Shown: positions 6,591 to 13,160 of the stretch, in pieces | Layout of the letters: each line of letters starts with the position of its first letter | How positions within the stretch are numbered: the stretch's first letter is position 1 | Source of the DNA: an uncultured Clostridia bacterium | GTDB lineage: Bacteria; Bacillota; Clostridia; Christensenellales; Aristaeellaceae | Length of the DNA stretch: 13,160 nucleotides | Direction of reading: 5' to 3' | Assembly: GCA_944363005.1 (NCBI GenBank) | Contig: CALVTV010000277.1 | Coordinates: forward strand, 1 to 13,160 | Notes under the pieces: model-generated | Seen by the model: only the letters and a program-made list of their open reading frames with translations | Database searches by the model: none | What the model was told of the DNA's origin: nothing | Position numbers and translations under genes: made by a program

Positions 6591-8281
6591 GGCTGTTCGC
6601 CCCCTTGTTCCTCTCCGCGTACTTCTTGCGTTTCGGTCTTCTTCGCCTTGCGCATGATCCGCCGCGCAAAATACAGGCACCGCCGCACAGAAAGAAACTC
6701 TCTGCGCGCAATGGCCCGCACATCGACCTGCCTGCCGCACGTCTGATGATAGGCATATTCCAGTGCCGCGGCGCATGCGGCCGCATCCGCAACGCGCGGA
6801 GGCCCGTATGCCTCCAGATACGCGATCCAAAGTTCCATCAAAATCGCAGGCGCATCCCGGAAGGCCGGCAGCAACGCATCCGCCGCCCGCTGCACCACGG
6901 CACGGCAAAGGCCGTCCGCGTACGTCTTTTGCGTACTTCCGCCCGCAGCCAGATGCACAAGGTGCCCTCCGATATCGGCCATATAAGGCTTCATGCCCTC
7001 TTTTTGGCAAAGCACCTGAAGAATCCTGCCCTTGAAATCGTCGCTGATCTGACGGTCTGTCAGCCCGTCGAGCAAGACCTCGCTCGCCTGTGGATCATCC
7101 AATTTGGCCAACACCAACAGCGCCACGATGGCCACCTGTTCCCCGGCCAGCGCAGAGCGAAACGCCCAGGCCGCATTGCGGCAAAGCGCCCGAATCTGCG
7201 CGGGCTCGTACGCCTGCGTATCCTCGTAGAGCGCCGTCAACAGCTCAATCGAACGCGAAACGCCTTCCTTGCGCGGCACATCCAAGCCGTGCGTCAGCCG
7301 CTCTTTGGGCTGCTCGCCCTCTCGAACCATGTGGTACAGCGCTTCGCAGACCGTGTTTTCCGGCAAAAGCACACATAACCGGCCAAAAAGGCGGCTCGCC
7401 TCGCGCAGCCTGCCCAGATTGGTGAGCGCACAGGCGCGCAGCATCATCGCCCGGGTATGTTCCCGATCGATGCGGAGCAGCTTGTGCGTCAGCTGCAACG
7501 TCAGCGCGTCTTCCCCGCGCTTGGCGCTTTCCAGGGCAACGCCCAGCAGATCGTCGCTCTCTCCCGCTCGAATCGCCGCCAGATACAGCGTCCGTCGTGC
7601 GTTGTTTGCATCGCCAAGGAGCGCATAGGCGTCCGCCAGCACGCAGAGCGTTTGAACGCGGGAAGGCGCCAGTTCATGCGCTTTCTTGGCGAAGTCGACC
7701 GCCTCCTGCGCGTGGCCTTCCATCAGCTCGCAGTAGGCAAGCAGCGTATACGCCTGCGCCCCGGAATGAAGCTTAAGCGCATGCGTGAGCGAACGCTTGG
7801 CTGCCGCTGTTTTGCCCTGTTGCATGCGTTCAACCGCACGGCGCACCAGTGCGCGCGCTCTGCCTTTGTGCGACCGCGCGATCGGCCGCTCGACCTCTTC
7901 GCGCAGCTGATCGCCAAGCAGCGCAACGAGTTCAGGCGGGACGCTCTGATCCTCGCACTGCAAAAACAATTCATAGCTGGAAACAGCTCGCGGCAAATCC
8001 GCCCGCTGCGCCGCCGTCAGCGCCAGGTTGAACAGCGCCTCCGCCCGATGCTTGCCGCGCATGCGCGCGACGCGAAGATAGGCGCGCTCCGCTTCTTCGT
8101 CACAGCCCATCAGGTCATAGGTCCGCGCCAGCTCGATCTCGATTTCCTCCAGGCCGCCATACTGATCCTTGGCCTTGGAAAGCAGTGTCATCGCCCCGTC
8201 ATAGTTCCCCTTACGGCGGCGCGCAACCGCCCGCTTGACCAAATATTCGCTTGAGCGCGCAATGGAAACCACGTTGCTCAT
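6587..8281 (-). CDS. TPR-repeat protein
   Basis: A 564-residue, mostly helical, soluble protein. Tetratricopeptide-like repeats are visible at about 15-105 (for example KGNYDGAMTLLSKAKDQYG and DLMGCDEEAERAYLRVAR) and 143-235 (GKTAAAKRSLTHALKLHSGA, EGHAQEAVDFAKKAHELAPS, LLGDANNARRTLYLAAIRAG). More degenerate helical pairs follow to about 330. The C-terminal 200 residues are helical and end in a charged tail. TPR arrays bind other proteins; the partner cannot be told from sequence. ATG 8281 follows a strong AGGGGAGG by 6 bases, and hslO ends only 21 bases upstream. Its stop overlaps the start of the HEAT-like gene. I do not recognise a named family. Confidence 0.85.
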   Translation of the reverse strand: MSNVVSIARSSEYLVKRAVARRRKGNYDGAMTLLSKAKDQYGGLEEIEIELARTYDLMGCDEEAERAYLRVARMRGKHRAEALFNLALTAAQRADLPRAVSSYELFLQCEDQSVPPELVALLGDQLREEVERPIARSHKGRARALVRRAVERMQQGKTAAAKRSLTHALKLHSGAQAYTLLAYCELMEGHAQEAVDFAKKAHELAPSRVQTLCVLADAYALLGDANNARRTLYLAAIRAGESDDLLGVALESAKRGEDALTLQLTHKLLRIDREHTRAMMLRACALTNLGRLREASRLFGRLCVLLPENTVCEALYHMVREGEQPKERLTHGLDVPRKEGVSRSIELLTALYEDTQAYEPAQIRALCRNAAWAFRSALAGEQVAIVALLVLAKLDDPQASEVLLDGLTDRQISDDFKGRILQVLCQKEGMKPYMADIGGHLVHLAAGGSTQKTYADGLCRAVVQRAADALLPAFRDAPAILMELWIAYLEAYGPPRVADAAACAAALEYAYHQTCGRQVDVRAIARREFLSVRRCLYFARRIMRKAKKTETQEVRGEEQGGEQP

Positions 8282-8302
8282 GACATTCCTCCCCTCGATA
8301 TT

Positions 8303-9187
8303 CTACTCCGATGCCTCCTCAATCAGCTTTGCCAATTCCTCGCCGGTAAAGGCGTACTGCTTGCGGCAGAAGTGGCAGGTGACCTCGCAGCCATTCTGTT
8401 TGCGCATCAAGTCGCGCAGTTCCGCTTCGCCCATCGACAAGAGCACCCGTTCAATGTATTCGCGCGAACAGTCGCACGACAGGCGCAACGGCATTTCCTC
8501 AAGAATCTCCGGCTCCAAGCCCCGGAAGCAACTGTCAACGATCTCCTCGAGCGTCATTTCCTCAAGCAGCTGGGAGATCGATCCGAACAGCTCCGCGCGG
8601 ATCTCCAGTGCGTCCAGGAGCTCTTCGGAACAACCCGGCATCGCCTGAATGAGGATGCCGCCGGCGGAGAGAATCCGCTCGCCAACCAGCGTGCCCAGCG
8701 CGCACAGAGACGGCGTCTGCTCGGATTCCAGATAGTACATCGCGAAATCCTCCGCCACCTCGCCGGAAACCAGCGCCACGCGCCCCACGTACGGCTCTCC
8801 GAAGCCGAAGGACCGCATGACCGTCAGTTGGCCGTCCTTGCCCAGCGCGCCGCCGACATCCAGCTTTCCGTTGGGCTTGAGCGCAAGCTCGACCTCCGGG
8901 TGCTCAATCGTCACCTTCACCACGCCGTCCGGCCCGGCCACCGCGCACATCGGGCCCGCGGGACCTCCTCCGTTGAGGGTCACGGTGATCCGATCCCCTT
9001 CGCTCTTGAGGTTGGCGCCCATGATGGCCGTCGCCGCGATCATGCGGCCCATGGCAGCGCTGCATGTGTTGCTCGCGTGATGAATGTCTCGCGCCTGTTG
9101 TGCCATCTGCGTGGTATCGCAGAGGAAAACGCGCGCCTGCCCGCCCTTCAGCGTCAGGCGCAGCAGTCTGGATTGTTTCTCTTCCAT
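8303..9187 (-). CDS. hslO: Hsp33 redox-regulated chaperone
   Basis: A 294-residue cytosolic holdase that is switched on by oxidation of a zinc-bound cysteine cluster and protects unfolding proteins under oxidative and heat stress. The C-terminal redox switch is complete: C238-D-C240, 30 residues, then C271-H-F-C274, the family's CxC-X(27-32)-CxxC. The N-terminal core shows usual Hsp33 segments (GRMIAATAIMGANLKSEGDR, NGGGPAGPM, GEVAEDFAMYYLESEQTPS, GGILIQAMPG). Length is normal. Start ATG 9187 has GGAAG 9 bases ahead; the methyltransferase gene ends 26 bases upstream and the TPR gene starts 21 bases downstream, so it is co-transcribed. I see no separate heat-shock promoter or CIRCE-like repeat. 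Confidence 0.95.
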   Translation of the reverse strand: MEEKQSRLLRLTLKGGQARVFLCDTTQMAQQARDIHHASNTCSAAMGRMIAATAIMGANLKSEGDRITVTLNGGGPAGPMCAVAGPDGVVKVTIEHPEVELALKPNGKLDVGGALGKDGQLTVMRSFGFGEPYVGRVALVSGEVAEDFAMYYLESEQTPSLCALGTLVGERILSAGGILIQAMPGCSEELLDALEIRAELFGSISQLLEEMTLEEIVDSCFRGLEPEILEEMPLRLSCDCSREYIERVLLSMGEAELRDLMRKQNGCEVTCHFCRKQYAFTGEELAKLIEEASE

Positions 9188-9213
9188 GCTTTGGTTCTTC
9201 CTTCCTGCCCCGA

Positions 9214-9969
9214 TCAGGGCAATTGTGGCTTCCTTGCCACGTAATGGATGCGCAAGTCGTCTTGCTTCGGCGCATCCAGCCGCATTTCTCCGTAGGTTTG
9301 AATGTCCTCAAACCCCTCTTGTGCCAGCCATTGGCGCAATTCCTGCTCGCTGTGCGCGCGCTGCCTGTGCTCCTCGCGAAAGCGCCTGTAGCGTCCGTCC
9401 TCTTCGCGCACGAAGAACGTCACGTCCATCGTGATCACATGGGTCTGTGCGTTCAAATGGTTCTGCCAGAGCACGGCCAGACCATCCCGCTCTTCCCCGA
9501 AAAAGGCGTCGCCCATGACGTCTTCCAGCTTATGACGGCTGGAGCAATCGAAGCACAGCTTTCCGCCCGGCAAAAGCGCCGCAAACGCCGCGCGCAGGAA
9601 TGCCCGAACGTCCGACTCGCTCGTAAGGTAATTGACGCCATCGCACGTCGCCAGTACGGCGCCCACGCGCCTTGGCAGCGTCAATTTGCGCATGTCCTGG
9701 CAGACGAATACCGGCGCAACGCCCCATTGGCGCGCCTTCTCCTCCGCATGCCGAAGCATGCTGCGCGAGAGATCCACGCCCACCACGTTCAGCCCTTCCC
9801 TCGCAAAGCGAACGGTCAGACTGCCCGTGCCGCACGCGCACTCCGCAACGCGCGCCGGGCGCGCCGCGTCCTCACCGGATATCAGATGCAGGTAGTGCGC
9901 CGCCCATGTATCATAGTCATAATCGTCCATGAGCGCATCGTATACGCCCGCAAAATCGTCGTACATCAT
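9214..9969 (-). CDS. Class I SAM-dependent methyltransferase
   Basis: A 251-residue Rossmann-fold methyltransferase of the small-molecule or YjiC/UbiE-like type. Motif I is ECACGTG (43-49), an unusual variant of the common E/DxGCGTG. The acidic end of strand beta-2 is D66 in VVGVDLS; CQDMRKL follows about 25 residues later, and ATCDGVNYL and LPGGKLCFDC match later motifs. The N-terminal YDDFAGVYDALMDDYDYDTW is characteristic of a widespread Firmicutes group of uncharacterised methyltransferases. The substrate is unknown. The start is ATG 9969, whose ATGA overlaps the TGA of the upstream SASP-like gene, with GGAG close ahead; ATG 9966 is an alternative. Confidence 0.88.
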   Translation of the reverse strand: MMYDDFAGVYDALMDDYDYDTWAAHYLHLISGEDAARPARVAECACGTGSLTVRFAREGLNVVGVDLSRSMLRHAEEKARQWGVAPVFVCQDMRKLTLPRRVGAVLATCDGVNYLTSESDVRAFLRAAFAALLPGGKLCFDCSSRHKLEDVMGDAFFGEERDGLAVLWQNHLNAQTHVITMDVTFFVREEDGRYRRFREEHRQRAHSEQELRQWLAQEGFEDIQTYGEMRLDAPKQDDLRIHYVARKPQLP

Positions 9970-10142
9970 TTCACTCCATTGGTATCGCGCATGTGGGCCG
10001 CAAGCCCGCCGATGCGCCCGCTTTCCTTGGCGGAAAGCCCCGCCCAGCCCACTTCCAGCACGCGTTCGAGCAATCCGGCGGCCTCAGCTGCGCGGTATTT
10101 CTTGCGTTCCTTTGGCGTGGGGGGCGTAAATCCGTCGCGCAT
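9966..10142 (-). CDS. Probable small acid-soluble spore protein, alpha/beta type
   Basis: A 58-residue basic protein. Its core resembles the alpha/beta SASP family: a KxxKYRAAEAAGLLERV helix, then GWAGLSAKESGRIGGLAAHM, matching the family's GW-G-LTA-E-G-IGG pattern. Such proteins coat and protect DNA in the dormant spore and are degraded at germination by the Gpr protease. The usual Gpr recognition stretch is only partly matched (YRAAEAAG). Start ATG 10142 is favoured over ATG 10175 because GGAGGTGA lies 4 bases ahead. Its stop overlaps the methyltransferase start (ATGA). The position inside a housekeeping operon is odd for a gene normally expressed only in the forespore; I found no convincing sigma-G promoter. 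Confidence 0.7.
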   Translation of the reverse strand: MRDGFTPPTPKERKKYRAAEAAGLLERVLEVGWAGLSAKESGRIGGLAAHMRDTNGVK

Positions 10143-10146
10143 GTTC

Positions 10147-10154
10147 TCACCTCC
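10147..10154 (-). promoter_or_regulatory. Strong ribosome binding site of the SASP-like gene
   Basis: GGAGGTGA on the minus strand, 4 bases before ATG 10142, is an almost perfect complement to the 16S rRNA 3' end. It decides the start and hints at high translation, as expected for an abundant spore protein. Confidence 0.8.
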
Positions 10155-10161
10155 GGCCGTA

Positions 10162-10183
10162 TTGTTGCCCCGCAAGGCAACAA
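10162..10183 (-). other. Hairpin between the DUF624 and SASP-like genes
   Basis: An 8-bp perfect stem (10183-10176 with 10169-10162) with a 6-base loop lies in the 56-base gap before the SASP-like gene. No T-run follows on either strand, so it is not a standard terminator. It might act in mRNA processing or stability; this is a guess. Confidence 0.4.
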
Positions 10184-10198
10184 ATCATGCCCGAAGGC

Positions 10199-11128
10199 TC
10201 ATTCCTCCTCCTCATCTTCCTCGTCGTCTTCGTCCTCCTCTTTCGGACGAAGGCCCAGGTTGACCGGCGCCCCTTCAATATGGGGATTGAGGTACTTGTC
10301 AAATACGCCGTTGGCCACAGACGCATAGATGAGGCGGGAAAGCGCAAAGCCAAAGAACAGATAATACAGCGCAACGCCCAGAATCACCCAGCCGCTGCCC
10401 ATCAAAACGCCCAAAAGGAGCACGGCGACCGGCAAAAACGTGATCAGGCGAGTGAGCAGCATCTTCGGCAGGGACGCCACCGACATGAGCAGCGCATTCT
10501 TGAGCAAATGCTTGAAGCTCAGCCTGTAACCGATCATCATCGGATACAGGAGCGGCAGCATCAGCGTCCAAAGCAGCGCCAGGGAGATCACCAGCACGAG
10601 CGGAACCATCAGCACGACGTTGGCAGCGGCCATCTGTCCATAGTACATCACGCCCGTGAACGCGAGAACGGGCACAACCGCCGTGATGCAGGACACGCCG
10701 AGCGCCTGCTTCCAATTTTCCTTCCAGGCATCCTTAAAGTCCGAAAAGAGAAACGCATGCTGATCGCGCGCCCAGTTGCGCATCACGTAGGCCGATCCCG
10801 CGGACGAGGGCCCCGTCACGGCGATGCAGGGAATGAGCCCCAGCAGCCACATGAGCAGATAACCGGTCATGGAGCTGAGAATCTGCGGATCGACGCTTTC
10901 CTGTGCCGCCAGCGACTGCATATCCAGAAGCTGCGCGGCCGCATTGAGAAACGTCCAGAACAAAAACGGAATCCAGCAAACCAGCTGAAGCCCATTCATC
11001 TTCACCAGATCGAAGAGATGATCCTTGAGCACCATGAAAAACAGGGAAATGCGGTTCTTGGGCAAATCCATTTCCGTGTAATCGTGCTTGCCCGCCTTAC
11101 CGTAATAAAAGCGATCAAAGAAGCCCAT
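10199..11128 (-). CDS. DUF624 (YesL-like) membrane protein
   Basis: A 309-residue integral membrane protein. Hydrophobic segments lie at about 46-66, 88-108, 143-163, 170-197 and 228-264. The DUF624 signature GPSSAGSAYVMRNWARDQHA is at 106-125, followed by FLFSDFKDAWKEN. In Bacillus relatives (YesL) such genes sit with carbohydrate uptake genes, but the biochemical role is unknown. It is longer than the usual 200-220 residues, and the extra C-terminus ends in a very acidic tail (KEEDEDDEEDEEEE, 296-309) that should lie in the cytoplasm. Start ATG 11128 has GGAGG 4 bases ahead and sits 11 bases past the amidohydrolase stop, so the two are co-transcribed. A longer start at 11152 would overlap the upstream gene and lose this ribosome site. 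Confidence 0.85.
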   Translation of the reverse strand: MGFFDRFYYGKAGKHDYTEMDLPKNRISLFFMVLKDHLFDLVKMNGLQLVCWIPFLFWTFLNAAAQLLDMQSLAAQESVDPQILSSMTGYLLMWLLGLIPCIAVTGPSSAGSAYVMRNWARDQHAFLFSDFKDAWKENWKQALGVSCITAVVPVLAFTGVMYYGQMAAANVVLMVPLVLVISLALLWTLMLPLLYPMMIGYRLSFKHLLKNALLMSVASLPKMLLTRLITFLPVAVLLLGVLMGSGWVILGVALYYLFFGFALSRLIYASVANGVFDKYLNPHIEGAPVNLGLRPKEEDEDDEEDEEEE

Positions 11129-11139
11129 ATGTCCTCCGT

Positions 11140-12294
11140 TCAGGCCGAGCAATCGACGAGCCCGGCAAACAGCGCCAGCCCCGGAAGCAGAGCAGCCTCA
11201 TCAAAGTCAAATGTGGATGCATGCAGCGGGCTGTGATGCGCCTCGTCCATGACGCCGCAAAAGACGAACACGCCCGGCACGCTGAGCTGATAGTAGGAGA
11301 AGTCCTCGGCGGTCATCTTCGGCTTGGCCTGCATAAATCGATCGCCCAGCACGGCCTTGACCCGTTCAAACTCGCTTGGATCATTTTCCACACAGGGGTA
11401 AAACACCCGGCGGATGAGCTCCGAATGCGTGCCAAACGCCGCGTCCACTGCCTCAAGATCCCGGCGGATGCTCGCTTCCAGCTCCTCGTAAACCCGGTTG
11501 GAGAACGTGCGCACAATGCCCTCAAGCACCGCCTTGTCCGCCAGAATATTGCGCTGTTCTCCGGCGCGCACGCGGCCGATGGTGATGAGCACCTGCTGGC
11601 ATGGGTCCACCTGGCGCGCAACGGTCGTTTGCAGCAGCGTGAGCAGGTGGCCCATCGCCGTGATCGCATCGCACCCCAAATGCGGCGTCGCGCCATGCGC
11701 GCTCTTGCCATGAATGACGAAGTCCATCTCGCTCGTTTGCGCCATGATCGGGCCCGCGCAGACGGCAACCTTCCCCTTGGGCACGTCCGGCATGACGTGC
11801 ATGCCGTAGATCGCATCGACATGCGGATTCTCCAGCGCGCCTTCGTCGATCATGCGCTTGGCGCCGCCGGTCGTCTCCTCCGCCGGTTGAAACAGCAGCA
11901 CGACGTCGTCGCGCAGATGCGCACGATGATCCGCCACCCACCGTCCAAACGTCAGCAGATTCGCCATATGCCCGTCATGCCCACAGGCATGCATGAACCC
12001 CGGATGTTCTGAGGCGAAGCCGCAAGCCGTCTCCTCCTGAACGGGCAGCGCGTCCATATCCGCCCGGAACGCCACAACGCGCCCCGTTCCGTTTCCGCGG
12101 AACACCGCGCGCACACCCGTCTTGGCAAAGATGCGCAAGTCGTCCGGCTCCAATTCGCGCAGCGCGCTCAACACATACGCCTGTGTCTTCTCTTCGCTGT
12201 ATCCAAGCTCGGGAATCCGGTGCAACGCGCGCCTGTGCGCACGAATCAGGCCTTCATAGGCTGCGATTTCCCGCTCGATCTGTTCCATGTTCAT
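11140..12294 (-). CDS. M20 family metallo-amidohydrolase
   Basis: A 384-residue cytosolic zinc/manganese amidohydrolase of the M20D group (hippurate, IAA-amino-acid and N-acetyl-diaminopimelate hydrolases). Visible sites: ADMDALPV (78-85); HACGHDGH (102-109), including the metal-binding cysteine typical of M20D; QPAEET with the catalytic E139 and metal-binding E140; H166 in YGMHVMPD; the lid-domain HGKSAHGATPH; TAEDFSYY; and a C-terminal SPLHAS histidine. It removes acyl groups from an amino acid or short peptide. The exact substrate cannot be read off; divergent placement next to asd makes N-acetyl-diaminopimelate deacetylase a possibility, at low confidence. Two starts are close: ATG 12294 (used) and ATG 12288; AGGAA lies ahead of both. 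Confidence 0.9.
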   Translation of the reverse strand: MNMEQIEREIAAYEGLIRAHRRALHRIPELGYSEEKTQAYVLSALRELEPDDLRIFAKTGVRAVFRGNGTGRVVAFRADMDALPVQEETACGFASEHPGFMHACGHDGHMANLLTFGRWVADHRAHLRDDVVLLFQPAEETTGGAKRMIDEGALENPHVDAIYGMHVMPDVPKGKVAVCAGPIMAQTSEMDFVIHGKSAHGATPHLGCDAITAMGHLLTLLQTTVARQVDPCQQVLITIGRVRAGEQRNILADKAVLEGIVRTFSNRVYEELEASIRRDLEAVDAAFGTHSELIRRVFYPCVENDPSEFERVKAVLGDRFMQAKPKMTAEDFSYYQLSVPGVFVFCGVMDEAHHSPLHASTFDFDEAALLPGLALFAGLVDCSA

Positions 12295-12355
12295 TCGTTC
12301 CTTTCCCTTGAACGCAAAGCAACCGTTCCCTTGCGGCGGCACTCCGCTCCATGAA

Positions 12356-12384
12356 ATTGTACCACAGCTTCACAAAAATGAAAA
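12356..12384 (-). promoter_or_regulatory. Promoter of the long minus-strand cluster
   Basis: On the minus strand TTTTCA (12384-12379) and TACAAT (12361-12356) are 17 bases apart, with TGG directly before the -10 (an extended -10, TGn). Transcription should start near 12349, leaving a leader of about 55 bases before the amidohydrolase. No other clear promoter or terminator was seen down to 3780. Confidence 0.7.
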
Positions 12385-12442
12385 GCAGCCCCGCACAATT
12401 CCTCCCGAACGAACGTATTTTTTATCAGGCAGGTCAGCGGGC

Positions 12443-12471
12443 TTGACATTTGGTCTACCCGATGCTATCAT
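12443..12471 (+). promoter_or_regulatory. Sigma-A promoter of asd
   Basis: A perfect TTGACA (12443-12448) and TATCAT (12466-12471) have a 17-base spacer. The start is expected near 12478, about 63 bases before the asd start codon. It is back-to-back with the minus-strand promoter, about 58 bases away. Confidence 0.82.
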
Positions 12472-12501
12472 GACATATTATCGCGTATTTTCGAGCAGAA
12501 T

Positions 12502-12522
12502 AACGGTGTCGCACCGTTTTTT
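12502..12522 (+). terminator. Terminator-like hairpin in the asd leader, possible attenuator
   Basis: A 7-bp perfect stem (12502-12508 with 12512-12518), a TCG loop and a run of T's (12517-12522) lie between the promoter and the asd start, about 18 bases before ATG. The form is that of an intrinsic terminator. It ends just before the ribosome binding site (AAGGA, 12528-12532). The leader looks too short for a lysine or SAM riboswitch, and I saw no clear antiterminator. Confidence 0.55.
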
Positions 12523-12540
12523 CGGGAAAGGATGATGTAC

Positions 12541-13160
12541 ATGGAGCGCAAATGGCGCGCCGCAATCGTCGGCGCTACCGGCATGGTCGGACAGCGGTTT
12601 ATCTCCCTGTTGGCCAATCACCCCTGGTTTGAAATTGCCGCGTTGGCCGCTTCTGCGCGCAGCGCAGGAAAGACCTATGAGGAGGCTGTCGGCGGGCGTT
12701 GGGCCTTTGACTGGCCCATCCCCGAGTCCGTGAAACCCATGACCGTGCTGGACGCTTCCGATGTCGAAGCGGTCACCTCCGGCGTGGACTTCGTATTCTG
12801 CGCGGTGGATATGAAAAAAGAGGAAATCCGCGCGCTGGAGGATGCTTACGCCAAGACGGAAACGCCCGTTGTCTCCAACAACTCGGCGCATCGCGGCACG
12901 CCCGACGTCCCCATGATCATTCCCGAGCTCAACCCGGAGCACGCCGCCGTCATCGAATACCAGCGCAAGCGTCTGGGCACCAAGACCGGCTTTGTGACGG
13001 TAAAGCCCAACTGCTCCATTCAGTCGTACGTGCCCGCGCTGACCGCCCTGCGCGAGTTTGCGCCCCCGCGCATTGTCGTTTCCACGTATCAGGCGATTTC
13101 CGGCGCCGGCAAAACGTTTGCCCGCTGGCCGGAAATGCAGGACAACGTCATCCCCTACAT
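12541..13160 (+). CDS. asd: Aspartate-semialdehyde dehydrogenase, 5' part
   Basis: Makes aspartate-4-semialdehyde from aspartyl phosphate with NADPH, the branch point to diaminopimelate/lysine, threonine and methionine. I translated it from ATG 12541: the NADP-binding loop VGATGMVGQRF is at residues 10-20, VVSNNSAHR at about 111-119, and the catalytic cysteine C158 lies in KPNCSIQSYVP. STYQAISGAGK follows at about 181-191. The NCSIQSYVP form marks the archaeal/fungal-like class of this enzyme, also found in many Clostridia, rather than the E. coli type. AAGGA is 8 bases ahead of the start. The window cuts it after 206 codons of about 360. It is divergent from the minus-strand cluster and preceded by a terminator-like hairpin. 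Confidence 0.93.
   Translation, partial: MERKWRAAIVGATGMVGQRFISLLANHPWFEIAALAASARSAGKTYEEAVGGRWAFDWPIPESVKPMTVLDASDVEAVTSGVDFVFCAVDMKKEEIRALEDAYAKTETPVVSNNSAHRGTPDVPMIIPELNPEHAAVIEYQRKRLGTKTGFVTVKPNCSIQSYVPALTALREFAPPRIVVSTYQAISGAGKTFARWPEMQDNVIPY

Noticed and set aside
10160..10190. Possible sigma-G promoter before the SASP-like gene (GCATG, 19 bases, AACAATA)
   Set aside because: The -35 fits but the -10 matches only 5 of 7 positions, the spacer is one base long, and the site overlaps a hairpin. This is too weak to annotate.
10201..10250. Low-complexity repeat-like tract (CTC/TTC-rich)
   Set aside because: It simply encodes the acidic Glu/Asp tail of the DUF624 protein and is not a separate repeat element.
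12470..12535. A 21-codon plus-strand frame in the asd leader that could be an attenuator leader peptide
   Set aside because: Its ATG overlaps the -10 box, so it should lie upstream of the transcription start. It has no ribosome site and no run of a regulatory amino acid such as lysine, threonine or methionine.
12478..12942. Minus-strand frame of 154 codons opposite asd
   Set aside because: asd on the plus strand has a clear start, motifs and ribosome site. The antisense frame has neither motif nor ribosome site.

Overview
The window looks like chromosome from a spore-forming, high-GC member of the Firmicutes (class Clostridia is my best guess). Support: a methionine-specific T-box leader, strong GGAGG-type ribosome binding sites, sigma-A promoters with 17-base spacers, a metG-tatD gene pair, a DUF624 membrane protein and a probable small acid-soluble spore protein (SASP). 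I see no phage, CRISPR or resistance genes. The only hint of a mobile element is a hairpin at the extreme left edge.

Layout, left to right. (1) 1-103: two hairpins; the first is a clear plus-strand terminator for something outside the window. (2) 104-639: a MerR-like regulator on the minus strand with its own strong promoter, whose -35 box lies in an inverted repeat. (3) 674-3776: metG-tatD, minus strand, with promoter, Met T-box leader and a terminator after tatD. metG carries a frameshift near 2391 that separates the catalytic part from the anticodon-binding and C-terminal tRNA-binding parts. (4) 3780-12384: eight closely spaced minus-strand genes starting from a promoter at 12356-12384. 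In transcription order: M20 amidohydrolase, DUF624 membrane protein, SASP-like protein, SAM-dependent methyltransferase, Hsp33 (hslO), TPR protein, HEAT-like protein, and a membrane protein with zinc ribbon, TPR and two chitobiase-C-terminal-like domains. No terminator separates them from the metG promoter, which begins three bases after the last stop codon. (5) 12443-13160: a divergent promoter, a short leader with a terminator-like hairpin, and the 5' part of asd (aspartate-semialdehyde dehydrogenase), cut by the window edge.

How the genes fit together: metG charges tRNA-Met and its transcription is gated by uncharged tRNA-Met through the T-box; tatD is translationally coupled to it. asd feeds lysine/diaminopimelate, threonine and methionine synthesis. 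The long minus-strand cluster mixes peptide or acyl-amino-acid hydrolysis, redox chaperoning, spore DNA protection and three poorly characterised repeat proteins. Those three are the part least explained by known biology. I found no clear new defence or mobile system. The most notable points are the metG frameshift, the three-gene repeat-protein module, the SASP gene inside a housekeeping operon and the attenuator-like hairpin before asd.
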